DNA of 64,000 nt from Hyaloperonospora brassicae (Eukaryota; Oomycota; Peronosporomycetes; Peronosporales; Peronosporaceae): positions 186,001 through 250,000 of the forward strand of contig CANTFL010001187.1 of NCBI GenBank assembly GCA_947650285.1. The letters are read 5' to 3'. The position numbers were made by a program, and so were the translations under genes. Of this stretch, positions 22,184 to 31,749 are shown piece by piece (position 1 is the first letter of the stretch; the number at the start of each line of letters is the position of its first letter). Below the pieces are notes generated by a model. The model was not told the DNA's origin and searched no databases. It saw only the letters and a list, made by a program, of their open reading frames with translations.

Positions 22184-23790
22184 ATGTATATGCGGGGTGA
22201 CTCAAGACACGCACAGCCCGCTGCTGTGCCAGCCTCTGCGGCAGACGATACGTCGTCTGCTGCTCGTTCTCCACCTGCAGCAACAGGTGATGCAAGTGCA
22301 CGCGGCACCTCACCACGTGCGCATGATGACCCCGACGTTGAGGTCATCTACTCTGGCGAGTCAGACGTGTCTGACTCGGGCAATGCGCCAGATGCGTCCC
22401 GCCCACCGGCGACGCCCCAGTATTTTCCAAGGTCACTGCCGAACGAACGGACTAGTGATTTGCATCACAGTCTGTTCGGCAGTGATGACGATGATCAGGG
22501 CGGTGAGGAATTCTATTCCTTACCACCGCCGGCTCGTGCGTCTTCGCACGAGCGTGATGACGCTGGCGTGAGCCGTCGTCAATCTGGGAGCCGTGGTACC
22601 GACAAGGGTACAACCGTAAAGCGTGATGAGCGGAAGCCGTGACGTTTGCCTGAACGGCTCATCAATAGCTTGTCTCACGAGACAAGCCAACAGTATCGAA
22701 TACCCTTATTCGATGCGACTGAGCTTCACGGCTTGAGTTCCAGCGCGAAGAAGTTTCGCGCTGAAGAAGATTTTTATCTCGATGTCTTTCTTAGACATCG
22801 ATGGTACAACTGCAACCAAAAGCGTGACAAAGCATCGCTTTTGGCTGCGTGGAACGCATTCGTCCAAAACGTAAAGATTTTGGACGAGAAGGGTGGCTCA
22901 AGAAAATTGAGGCGACACGCCTCAGGTTCTAAAGGTGAACGCCAACCGGTGCTAGGTACCGATTGCACTGTTTGTCGAGTGAGGCAGACATTCCTTGCCT
23001 CACATGGAGAGACCCTTGTGCGAGTTGTGTTGACAATTCGCAGCGTGCACATAGGGATGTGTATTTCTTAAGATCGCCCTGGGGAAGGGCACGCATCTCG
23101 GCTGAGATGCGTGACGCGATTGCAAACTTGCAATCCGTCTACAAGCGCCAGAAGCGCGTGTTTACCGATGGGCCCGAGGAATCATCGGATGGGTCTCGTC
23201 ATACTGGCGGACGAGACCTTCCACATCCATCAACAGCTGAGAGCGGGGCTCCCAGCTGTTCCAAGAGGGTGGATTCCCCCGCCACTGGACGAGGTAGCTC
23301 GTCCTTGATCCTGAATCGTCACGGTGATTCAAGATACGCTCCACTAGAAAGCGTTGATCACCGTGAGCATCCACCAAAGGATGTGGTGGAGGAGGAAAGA
23401 CCTCCTCCAGATGATTTGGTTCACCATCTCGACCCTTACGAGATGGATCGCGCAATCGATGAATTGCGCGATGACTTGAAGCACGAGCGCGACCGGCGCT
23501 ACGCTTTGACCGATACCGTGTGGAAGAACCGCAAGGATCACGAGGCTGATCGGGCGAGGGATCGCGCCGATTATGCCACAGCGCAGCTTCAGGTCGAGCG
23601 GGATGTCCGCTCCCTATTCGGCAAGCTGGCGACAGCTCGAGGGGAGATATCTCGGTTGAGTTCCGAGGTATCATATCTGCGCGACCAGACGGATCGTCTG
23701 GAGCGCGAACGCAAGAACTTGATGGATGTTCTTGAACGTGGGGGCTATCTTCATCGGAAGAAGAAGGCTCGTACTGACAGTACGGCCTGA
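22184..23790 (+). pseudogene. Antisense ORF of element B: acidic / CxxC / coiled-coil protein
   Basis: Encoded on the strand opposite gag-pol. An ATG at 22184 opens a frame rich in Ala, Pro, Ser and Asp with an acidic stretch (DDPDVEVIYSGESDVSDSG). An in-frame TGA follows at 22640-22642, then the same frame continues (SQQYRIPLFDATELHG, FYLDVFLRHRWYNCNQKRD) to CTVCRVRQTFLASHGE. A frameshift near 23010 leads into PCASCVDNSQRA, SAEMRDAIANLQ and a long proline-free coiled coil (about 23440-23750, LRDDLKHERDRRYALTD ... VSYLRDQTDRLERERKN) ending in KKKARTDSTA at 23790. Its 3' third overlaps the integrase tail and chromodomain on the other strand. Without the two lesions it would be about 530 residues. 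The same blocks occur in element A. Function unknown; plant Tat-lineage Gypsy elements carry a comparably placed antisense ORF (established), but I cannot claim homology. Confidence 0.65.
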
Positions 23791-24394
23791 TCCTCCCCAC
23801 GTAAAACATAGGATGCGTGCGCATCTTACGTGGCAATTCGAGTGTGTATGCATTGCCCTTGCGATGCAACACTCGAAATGGCCCAATGTACTTCGGCATT
23901 AGTTTACTACTGCCGACACTAGTGACTGCGTGTCCAGGTAAGTTTACCGCAGACAGAAGTACTAGGTCATTAACTTTAAATGAAAGAACATTTGCTCTTC
24001 CATTCTTGTCTGCGTTCCGTTTCTGAAGGTCCACCGCATTTGCGATGGAGTCCTGAACGAAACGCACTACCGCTTCTCAAGTCAACAGAGAGCTTTCTGC
24101 TGACTCTTTGTTTTGTCTTTCAGTGCGCCTTGTGCGCACTGCTAAGTGATTGTTCTCTTCTCTAGCGAGGTTGTCTTCTTTCTCGCTGGAATAATCGTTG
24201 ACGATGCTGAATATACCATCATCGTCATCACCATCCGAGTCAATAATAGCGTCGTCGCAATTATTGAGGTGATCTTCTTCATCGATGTCGACTTGATCGA
24301 CATCGGCATCATACGTGACGACGTTAGCGTCGACACGTGATGAGCAAGAGCCAAAACGGTTTTTGCTCGAGCAAGTCCCTCCTCCCTTATCCAA
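23162..24394 (-). pseudogene. Element B integrase C-terminus, GPY module and chromodomain
   Basis: On the minus strand an acidic linker (24394-24077) ends at a TGA that replaces an Arg codon. The frame then continues as FVQDSIANAVDLQKRNAD, the GPY/F module (MPKYIGPFRVLHRKGNAYT, RTHPMFYVGRIRPY), a Pro/Arg-rich linker, and a chromodomain (HGDQRFLVERILNHRDD, RTSYLVQWRG, WEPRSQLL) ending at 23162. These parts bind DNA and chromatin during insertion. The linker is unusually long and is overlapped by the antisense coiled-coil frame. Confidence 0.88.
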
Positions 24395-25107
24395 GAGTCA
24401 CACTCTAGAAGGGTGGGCACACGTGGATGGCGTAGGCCATTCACGTAAAACGGTGTGTGCTGTGTGGAAGCATGCACCGAATTATTGATGGCGAATTCCA
24501 CCATGGGTAGGAATTCGCTCAAACTTGGAAACGAGTGGACATATCCTCAAAGGATCTCTTCGAGGAAACGTTTCGCACGTTTCGTCTGACCATCTGTTTC
24601 CGGATGGTCAGAAGTAGACATCTTCAATCGTGTTCCAAGAGAACGGAACACGGTTTGCCAAAATGCCGCCGTGAACCGAGGGTCACGGTCGGATACGAGT
24701 TCACGGGGTAACCCGTGGAGTCGGAAGATCGTGTCAAGAAAGACACGAGCACAACCTTGAACCTTGATTGACTCAGGGACAGCAGCAAGATGGACCATCT
24801 TTCTGAATCGGTCAACAAACACAAGAATACCATTATTTTTGTGAGCGTCTTCGGGAAAACCGAAGACGAAGTCCATTGAAACGGACTGCCAGCACTCTGT
24901 CGGAACAGGCAGAGGCTGCAATGGCGCACGGGATGAAGGACTAGGCTTCACCCGTTGACAAACCTCGCAAGAACGTATGTACTTGCGGACAAACTGATGC
25001 TGGCGTGGCCAGTAAAAGTCACGACTTACTGTGAGGTAAGTCTTTTCTCTACCACGATGGCCGCTTGTTGGGTCATCGTGACACTCGAACATGATGCGCA
25101 ATCGCAA
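24395..25107 (-). pseudogene. Element B integrase core
   Basis: Zinc-binding HHCC part (HDDPTSGHRGREKT, SCEVCQRVKPS), then the DDE core: Asp in SVSMDFVFGFP, Asp in LVSDRDPRFTAAFW, and ETDGQTKRAKRFLEEI where Lys replaces the catalytic Glu (codon AAA; element A keeps Glu). An in-frame TGA follows EEIL (24547-24549), after which the same frame resumes with GYVHSFPSLSEFLPMVEFAI. The enzyme would join cDNA to host DNA; the Glu loss alone predicts inactivity. Confidence 0.88.
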
Positions 25108-25714
25108 TTCATCATAATCGGGAAGACGACACGAGGCGTGTCGTCGGCAACAGCTGTATAGTACAGCAATCCGTTGCGTGTACTATACCGATCCGATGAC
25201 GATCGGTAAAAAGCTGGTAAATCCTTCATGTATTTACTGGATGGATTCACCAGATGATCCATCAATCGTAGAAGATCCTTATCTTCCGCGTATGCCTTTC
25301 GTACGTCGTCAAGTAAACTTGACGACGGAACACTGACTGACAGTGTCGCAACAGTGGGCTTATCCTCGCTGTTGGATTGTGCGTCCGGCTCGAAATCGGG
25401 CCGGCGAGAAAGCGCATCAGCGACGACATTGAGTCGTCCTGTTTTATACTCCACGGAGAAGTTGTACTCCGCGAAGAAAGACAGCCACCTCACCATTCGT
25501 TGCGAGAGGTGTGGACTGTTTACGGCCGTGCATAATGACGCATGGTCCGTATAGACAACAAACGGTCTATCTCCCAAGACATAGACGCGAAACCTAGCCA
25601 GTGCGTACTTCGTGGCAAGGAGTTCCTTGTCATGCACTGGGTAATTACGCTCAGCTGCTTGCAGCTGACGCGACTGATAACAGATGACGCGCTCCACGCC
25701 ATCTGCATCGAAAT
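25026..25714 (-). pseudogene. Element B RNase H and integrase linker
   Basis: Clear RNase H motifs: VICYQSRQLQAAERNYPVHD, KELLATKYALARFRVYVLG and FVVYTDHASL, then VRWLSFFAEYNF and VVADALSRRPDFE, the usual C-terminal signature. A one-base frameshift near 25710 separates it from RT, and another near 25110 separates it from integrase. Confidence 0.88.
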
Positions 25715-26764
25715 TGCATTAACGCATAGACGATTGCAAAATCTCTGGCGTTACAGACCACATGAAATGGTCTGTCCTGATCTGCAATCGCCAAGATCGG
25801 CGATTGCATCAATCTTTGCTTGATACCTTCAAAGGAACGCTGGCACTCAGCGTTCCATGACCACTTGACATTTTTCTTGAGCAAGAAAGAAAGATGAACA
25901 GTCATCTCGGCGTAGTTGCGCGAGTACTTGTGCAAGTACGCCGCTAGACCAAGGAACTTCCTTAGTCCCTTGACATCGACTGGCACTGGCCAGTCGATGA
26001 TCACCTTGATCTTTTCGGGATCAGGGCGTACGCCGTGTTTACCCACGATGCACCCAAGAAGTGGTATTTCGATAGCCGCGAATATACACTTCTTACGGTT
26101 GGCGAAAAAGATAATGCTTGCGCATAAGTTGAAGAACCTTACGAACGTGAGTTCTGTGAACTTCAACGTCCGTCTTTCCGTTCATAGCCCAGGTATGGAC
26201 GAACACATCGTCTAAGTAAATCGGTGCGAAGTCTCGCACCGGTCTCAACAGATTTGTGACACATCTGTTGAATGTTGGAGGGGCATTGCTCAGCCCCTGT
26301 GGCATAAATTGCCACTCCCACAGCATCCCGCTCGGGGTTCTAACTGCTGTGAAGGGGATGTCCCGTTCACGCATGAGGATCTGATAGAAGCCATCCATCA
26401 GATCCATGGACGAAAAGATGGTACTCTTTGACATACTATCTATGATTTAGTCCTTCCTCGGTATCGGCGTCAAAGCCGGTACCGTTGCAGCATTCAATTT
26501 GTTGAATGCGTGCAATATCCGCCATCCTCCTGTGGCCTTCCGCACACAGAAGGTCAGAGAGCTGTGAGGGGATGTTGATTCCCTCACATGGACCGCTGCT
26601 AAGCGATAGGCAAAGAACTTGTCGATCGCTAGTACTTGTTCACGAGGCAGTGGCCACTGCTTCATGACACAGTACTTCGAGCCCGTTATAAGCTCGATCT
26701 CGTGTCGAGTGCCTTTGTCCTTAGGCAAATCACAAATCACGGATTCAGGTAACACATCCCTGAA
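25715..26764 (-). pseudogene. Element B reverse transcriptase
   Basis: The reading LPESVICDLPKDKGTRHEIE, SLTFCVRKATGGWRILHAFN, MDLMDGFYQILMRERDI, QFMPQGLSNAPPTFNR and the catalytic IYLDDVFVHT covers RT motifs 1-5. An in-frame TAA separates PIPRKD from IIDSMSKS, another TAA precedes FRDVLPES, and a frameshift after KHYLF precedes KKCIFAAIEIPLLGC. All three lesions also occur in element A. Confidence 0.9.
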
Positions 26765-27905
26765 TTAGATCAAATCCTCATACAAAGGATTTGCCTGGAG
26801 CGACTCCCAGGATTGAGACGTGTATCGCTCAATCCGAGTCTTCTCATCGAGGACACTTTCGTCCATCGATGAGCTGCTGAGAAACCGTTCGTTCCCAGCA
26901 AATACTGTTGCCGACCGAATATCGGTCACATACTCATCCTCCTTGACGAGTATGCAGATCTGCTTAACTTTGCCACTACGCAGATCACGCAAGAACCGTT
27001 TCGGTTCTAGAGTTGGCAACTGAGTTAGCTCCGAAGTTAACTTCGGAGGCACAATCAGATCAAGCGTATAAGCGCCTACGCTTGATCCGTCATTAACCAA
27101 GACGTTCAACGTCTCGGTTTCTTTCTGGGAACTTCGTTTTAAAGGTTGCTGAGGGCCTGATCCCTCAGCAAGTGACTCTTGAGGAATTCCTTCCTCAAGT
27201 ACGTGATGACTTATTCCCTCGACGTCTTTCGACTGTGGCTGTGCAACCACAGTCAGGCACCGATCCTCTACGGTCGACTCTCCAGTCGACCTAGGATTTC
27301 CATGTTGCCCTTTGGAGGCAACAGGTTTCTTCTGTCTAAGATGCTGCCCGCTAGGCATGCATCCATGTCCCGGTCCACTCGACTTATTCGAGTGGTGGAC
27401 CTTCGGCGCAGCCTGTACTTCTGTACAGCCGCCGGGAGCTTGCTCCACAGTGTAGTGATCAACTACACTGTGATCTTGTGCAGTCGTGCTAACGACCTTA
27501 CCGTACGTGAGGCCATAACACTCACTCGCAGAACATCCACACGCTTGTGGACGCTCCAAGATGTTCATCAGATGGCCATCTAATGAACATGCAGCAGGCA
27601 TCTTCACGGATCGATGCTGCCAGCTCACCCTTGGCTCGTACTTTCTGAGCCAAGGTAATCCCAGGATGACATCAAATTTGTTATCCAGATCTAGTACGAT
27701 GAAGTCATCATCGTACTGTTCGCCCTCTAACGTGTAGCGTATTCCTACTAAACGTTTCTCAACGTTAATCGATGCGCCTGTTGCAAGGCGCACCGTCATC
27801 CTCGTGAGGGGAATGTCGCGCTCAGCGAACTTGAGCCTACGACCCTCTAGTGACTGGCGTCAAACAAAGTTGTTCGACGCCCCACAGTCTAGTAGGGCAC
27901 GAAGC
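26765..27905 (-). pseudogene. Element B protease and connector
   Basis: The frame reads LLDCGASNNFV, TGA, RQSLEGRRLKFAERDI and then MTVRLATGASINVEKR, FIVLDLDNKFDVILGLPWL. DCGAS is the aspartic protease active site (DSGA type) and ILGLPW the conserved C-terminal motif. A 260-residue connector with no recognised fold follows, up to YEDLI and a TAA. The TGA lies in an arginine context and fits a CGA-to-TGA change. Confidence 0.85.
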
Positions 27906-28056
27906 GACAAGTCATTCGTCGCTTCCAACTTCAAGGTGATGAGCAAAACGTCATCACCAGGTGCAGAGACACACAATGATTGTGTATCTGGAGCAACTTT
28001 CGTCAAGAGATTTGCAAATTCTCTTGAGGTTGCTGGATCAGTAGGGCGCTCCGCCC

Positions 28057-29210
28057 CTACTGAACCCGACCATTTTTTGATGGTCCGTCTCGCTGTTGCG
28101 GCTTCGCAACAGCGCTGGACCCACGCTTATTGCCCTTTCTGGCAAATGGTCGTCCATTTCGCTCTGTACTGTTTGGTACTGGGCGTGGAGCACTACACTT
28201 GTATGCGTAGTGCCCTAACTTCTGACAGCGATTGCACCTCTGCAATCGTTTGTTGTTCGAAGAACGAAGTCTCTCGCTCTCAACATAGCAGAGGTCCATT
28301 GGTTCTGAACCTCCGATCTTTTGTCGTCATGGTTGACGATAAGAGTTTGAGCTAGCATGAGCCTGTCTCATGCTTAAGTCTTCCTGTTCCGCGGCTGATA
28401 TCGCATCTTCCAGCGTATTCAGATCAAGGTGGAACAGGTGGATCCTGACGGGCCCTTCTGCGAGCCCTTGCATGAGCACCGTAATCAACGTGTGTTCATG
28501 GACTGAGTTAGCAGTTATACTACTCGCAAGGAGTCGTATATGTTGTGCGTAAGCGTGCACATCACGATTACCCTGCTTAAGTTTCATGAGCTCTGAACGA
28601 GCCCTGAACTCAGCCCGTGGCGGCTCAAACGTTTGTCTGAGCCGGGACTTGAAGTCATCTAGCGACCTAAACACATTCGGGTCGCTACTCTCGATCCCCA
28701 GGGACCAAGTTTTGGCACGCCCTGCCAAGTGGGTCTGAGCAAATGTAGTTTCATTTGCTCATCTTCGACGCGACGAGCCCTTAAGGCTCTGTCGAGTTCG
28801 ACAAACCATAGTAACAGGGAGTCTTCCGGGACTCCACTGTACTTGGAGATGTCAACTTTCATGACCTCGGGACGACGCGCATGCGCCGTCCCGCCCACAG
28901 CAGCATGGAATTGCTGCTGTCTCAATAGCTCTGTCTGTTGAGCACCGAGTTCTCTCAACTACTTGGCCTGTTGAGAGCCTTGCTGGTGAAGCAAGGCTAC
29001 TTTCTCCCTTTCGGCGACAAGTTCACTTTGAATGAACTTGGCTATAGCGGCATGTTGTTGGTCTCTGTCTAGAGACTCCAACATGGCGCTAATGGCGGTT
29101 TCCCCTAAGGTAGAACTCATTCGTTCTACCGCACCCCATTCGATGTACCTCAAATGGGTAAAATCTTCACGCGTAGCGTGAAAGGTCTCTTCATCATCCA
29201 ACATGTTCAT
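28057..29210 (-). pseudogene. Element B gag with zinc knuckle
   Basis: It starts MNMLDDEETFHATREDFTHL at 29210. In order: an N-terminal helical region, an in-frame TAG at 28959-28961, ELLRQQQFHAAVGG, the capsid core (VPEDSLLLWFVELDRALRAR; after a frameshift near 28745, THLAGRAKTWSLGIES, FKSRLRQTFEPPRAEFRAR), an in-frame TGA at 28327-28329, and a nucleocapsid knuckle CNRCQKLGHYAYKC (C-X2-C-X4-H-X4-C) with a basic tail. Gag assembles the particle and binds element RNA. Three lesions, otherwise full length. Confidence 0.88.
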
Positions 29211-29236
29211 GTTGGATGTTGTGGTCCTTGGAAGGA

Positions 29237-29252
29237 CTACAAAGTGCTACCA
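29237..29252 (-). other. Primer-binding site of element B
   Basis: Two bases inside the 5' LTR the minus strand reads TGGTAGCACTTTGTAG. TGG complements a tRNA CCA end and the rest would pair with the acceptor arm of the priming tRNA, which I cannot identify. The same sequence, slightly changed, lies next to the LTRs of A (70-85) and C. Confidence 0.75.
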
Positions 29253-29254
29253 GG

Positions 29255-29646
29255 TGTAACGGGGCACACCCTTGCGTGAACTGAACGCAAGGGTATCAGT
29301 GCCCCGACAGACGTACACAAGGCAAGCGAGGAAGCGTAGGATAAGGGAAAAGTAAAACTGTTGTATCAATATAATTAAGTCTTTAAACTACTGTCTCTCT
29401 GTTTGACTTAACTTAATTATGCTAATATAACTGAGTGTATGGTGACGTCTCGTCACCACTCATTGCGCGCGTCTTGCAGCGATTGGTGGGTTGATATCAT
29501 CAAGATATCAACCAATGAACAGACTCTTCGGTCGACCCTTCAATATCACCACCTTGGTGACATTGTTCAAAGAATATTCAACTTAATATTCTTTATTGTC
29601 ACTTTCTTTAAAGTGACAATTCCATGTAACGGGCTGCCCCGTTACA
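29255..29646 (-). repeat. 5' LTR of element B
   Basis: 392 bp, TGTAACGG...CCGTTACA, paired with 21663-22053. The hairpin at 29598-29617 has the loop sequence inverted relative to the other LTR. The flanking CGAAC (29647-29651) is the target duplication. Confidence 0.93.
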
Positions 29647-29651
29647 CGAAC

Positions 29652-30755
29652 TCCCTCTGCTCTCGTGTGAACGGAGATTTCAAGGAGCATGTCCACACAG
29701 CTCTCGTTGTACATCAGCAAATACTGTGTGCAGCAATTGCTTGGTACCCCGTAACACACATAACTTCGCGGAGCCGACGGAAGCCCGGAAAACCGCTATC
29801 TACAGTCGACCTCATCACGTATTGTAGGACAAAATTTCTTATGTTTTCATTCATAATGACTTGTCTGTGTGTGCACACTTACACTATCTGCGAAGCATGC
29901 TGATTCGATGGTGCTCACATCACCTGTCCGTAATTGCGCTCATGTTGTCCTTCACGTTGAATATAGACTGCATTTGGTTTCTTCACGATACAGAAGCAGG
30001 TTAAGAAGAGATGTGTTTCCCCTTTTGACACCTTTGCTCAGCATTTTCATATCTTCTCGTTGCTGCAGTAAGTACAGGCTATTCTACGTGCATTCGTGTA
30101 GCATTCGGTTGTAATGGACGCTGTGACTCCTCAGAGCCTTCCGAGTATATCTTATGCGATACGAAACGATCGTTTGGCTGCGTCCATCAATGGGATCATT
30201 CTACAACCACAACTTCGTCTGGCATGCTCGCTATCCAAGCTGACTAATTGTGTAACGCATGATATACTGCCAAATAGGAAACGCGGGGTTCTGAGAATTT
30301 GCAGCTGTAAAGTCAGCTTATAACCAGATACTCCTGATACCGCTTGGTCACAAAACGACCGTGCCAGCTCGCTACATGGATCTGCATCTTACTGTTTCTA
30401 CGTATCAAGTCTTGCCCAAATCCGTGCTGCGCCTGACCCAAGTTGATTGTGCTCTTGCAGCCGTTGTGGTGTTTATTTACCACTGTGGAAATAGTCAGCA
30501 CTCACGAAGACGGTATCACAAAAATACCGGTAGCCCCTCCAGGTGGGACGTTTTTTTCTTTTCGGGCAAAAAGCGCACAGTTTTCCCGAATCCGCCTCGA
30601 TATGAGACGCTCTGTGGGCACAAGTGGACAAAGTGCAGGCTCTTTTTCTGCGCTGCAGTTCCGGCTCTCTTCGGGCCTGTGCGTCCAAAAAGAGCGCTCA
30701 ATTACCGACTCGTGCTGAACTACTGCCCCACTACGTGAACCGCTCGCCCAAAGCG
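29652..30755. other. Spacer upstream of the pectate lyase
   Basis: No gene recognised in 1.1 kb. Short open frames overlap on both strands without motifs. A weak initiator-like sequence GCTCAATTACCGAC (about 30695) lies some 60 bp before the pectate lyase ATG; its match to the oomycete core-promoter consensus is only partial. Confidence 0.5.
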
Positions 30756-31749
30756 ATGCGGTCTATTGTCGCGCTGCTTGCGTTCAGCTACTTGCTCTCT
30801 GCACAAGGTACGCACGTTGGTGACCGTAGTGGCCGGTCTTGTCCTAACGCGATGAATCTCGCTGTGCTATTTGTGTTGTTGTTTGTTTGGGAATGACACA
30901 GCGAAAACTGCAACGGAGTTTGCAAGTCTCGAGACCTTCAAGACGAAAGGAGGCGGTCAACACCTGCTGAGAGAGTCCGTGGGTCCGGCACAATGGAAAG
31001 GGCAATACACACCGGGAGAAGTGACTGTAGCGGGGGCCGGCGAGTCTGCTCCCGGCGTCTGGCCCCTGTCGGAAGGGACAGTGGTGCGCCATCGACCAAA
31101 AATCGTGAGCTCGACCAAGTCATTTGATGGCGGCATGAAGACGTTCAAGCGCGGCAACGTGCAGTTCGAATCCGGATCGAAAATGGCTCGAGAGAACGCT
31201 GTGTTTGTCGTGCAAGCCGGTGGCGTGCTTCGCAATGTGATTATCGCTGGAGGGGGTGGCGTCTTCTGCGAGACGCACAATTGTGTACTGGTGAACGTGT
31301 GGTTCAAGGACTCGCTTCAGGGAGCTCTCCACATTCACTCGGGTACAGGCCTTACTACTGTTACAGGTGGAGGGGCCAAAAATGTAGCGGGCTCCATCAT
31401 CTTTGGTCAGGCTTCGGGTACGGTTGTTGTGAGCGGCGGCTTTTACATGGAAAACTCGGGCAGGCTGTTTGAGTCGTGCGGCACGTGTGGTCCCGTTACG
31501 CGCAAAATTGTCGTGGACGGAGTGGTGAGCGTGAATCCGACAGCTGAGCTCATTCGTGTGAACAGCAACTACAAAGACAGGGGAACCATTTACAGTGCTA
31601 CCATCACCACGACGAATGCCAACTACCCTTTGTGCACGCGCTACAATGGAGGCGCCGTCCCCCAGAAGCTGGGAGTCGGAGCTGCTCCTCCCGTATGCTC
31701 GTTCAGCCGATCTGATGTGAGAATTAAACCTGCGAAGCGAGCAGTGTGA
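30756..31749 (+). CDS. Secreted pectate lyase, PL3 family (two exons)
   Basis: Predicted extracellular enzyme that cleaves de-esterified pectin of plant cell walls by beta-elimination. Exon 1 is 30756-30807 and exon 2 is 30902-31749; the 94-bp intron has GT at 30808 and ACAG at 30898-30901. Splicing joins the signal peptide MRSIVALLAFSYLLSAQA to KTATEFASLE, giving about 299 residues. PL3 features: FDGGMKTFKRG near the mature start, GGVLRNVIIAGGGGVFCE, NVWFKDSLQGALHIHSGTG, TVTGGGAKN, YMENSGRLFESCGTC and TTTNANYPLCTRYNG, with repeated Cys. A reading that starts inside the intron (30871) is open but has no signal peptide. The gene sits alone between a transposon block and a 2-kb spacer. The first Asp-rich metal-site positions are less conserved than I would expect (VFCETHN, KDSLQGA), so activity is not assured. 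Confidence 0.85.

Larger units (their letters stand above)
21663..29646 (-). mobile_element. Full-length Ty3/Gypsy chromovirus (element B)
   Basis: A 7,984-bp element with LTRs of 391 and 392 bp and a perfect 5-bp target duplication CGAAC on both sides (21658-21662 and 29647-29651). Internal order on the minus strand is primer-binding site, gag with zinc knuckle, protease, RT, RNase H, integrase, GPY-type module, chromodomain. On the opposite strand an antisense ORF lies before the 3' LTR, and a polypurine tract precedes that LTR. LTR differences are few (about nine small changes plus one inverted hairpin loop), so insertion is fairly recent. Coding is broken by several stops and frameshifts, and the integrase has lost its catalytic Glu, so B cannot move by itself. 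Confidence 0.93.

Noticed and set aside
30871..30901. Alternative start of the pectate lyase at 30871
   Set aside because: It lies inside the intron and gives a Cys-rich N-terminus without a signal peptide; splicing 30807 to 30902 restores a perfect signal peptide in frame.
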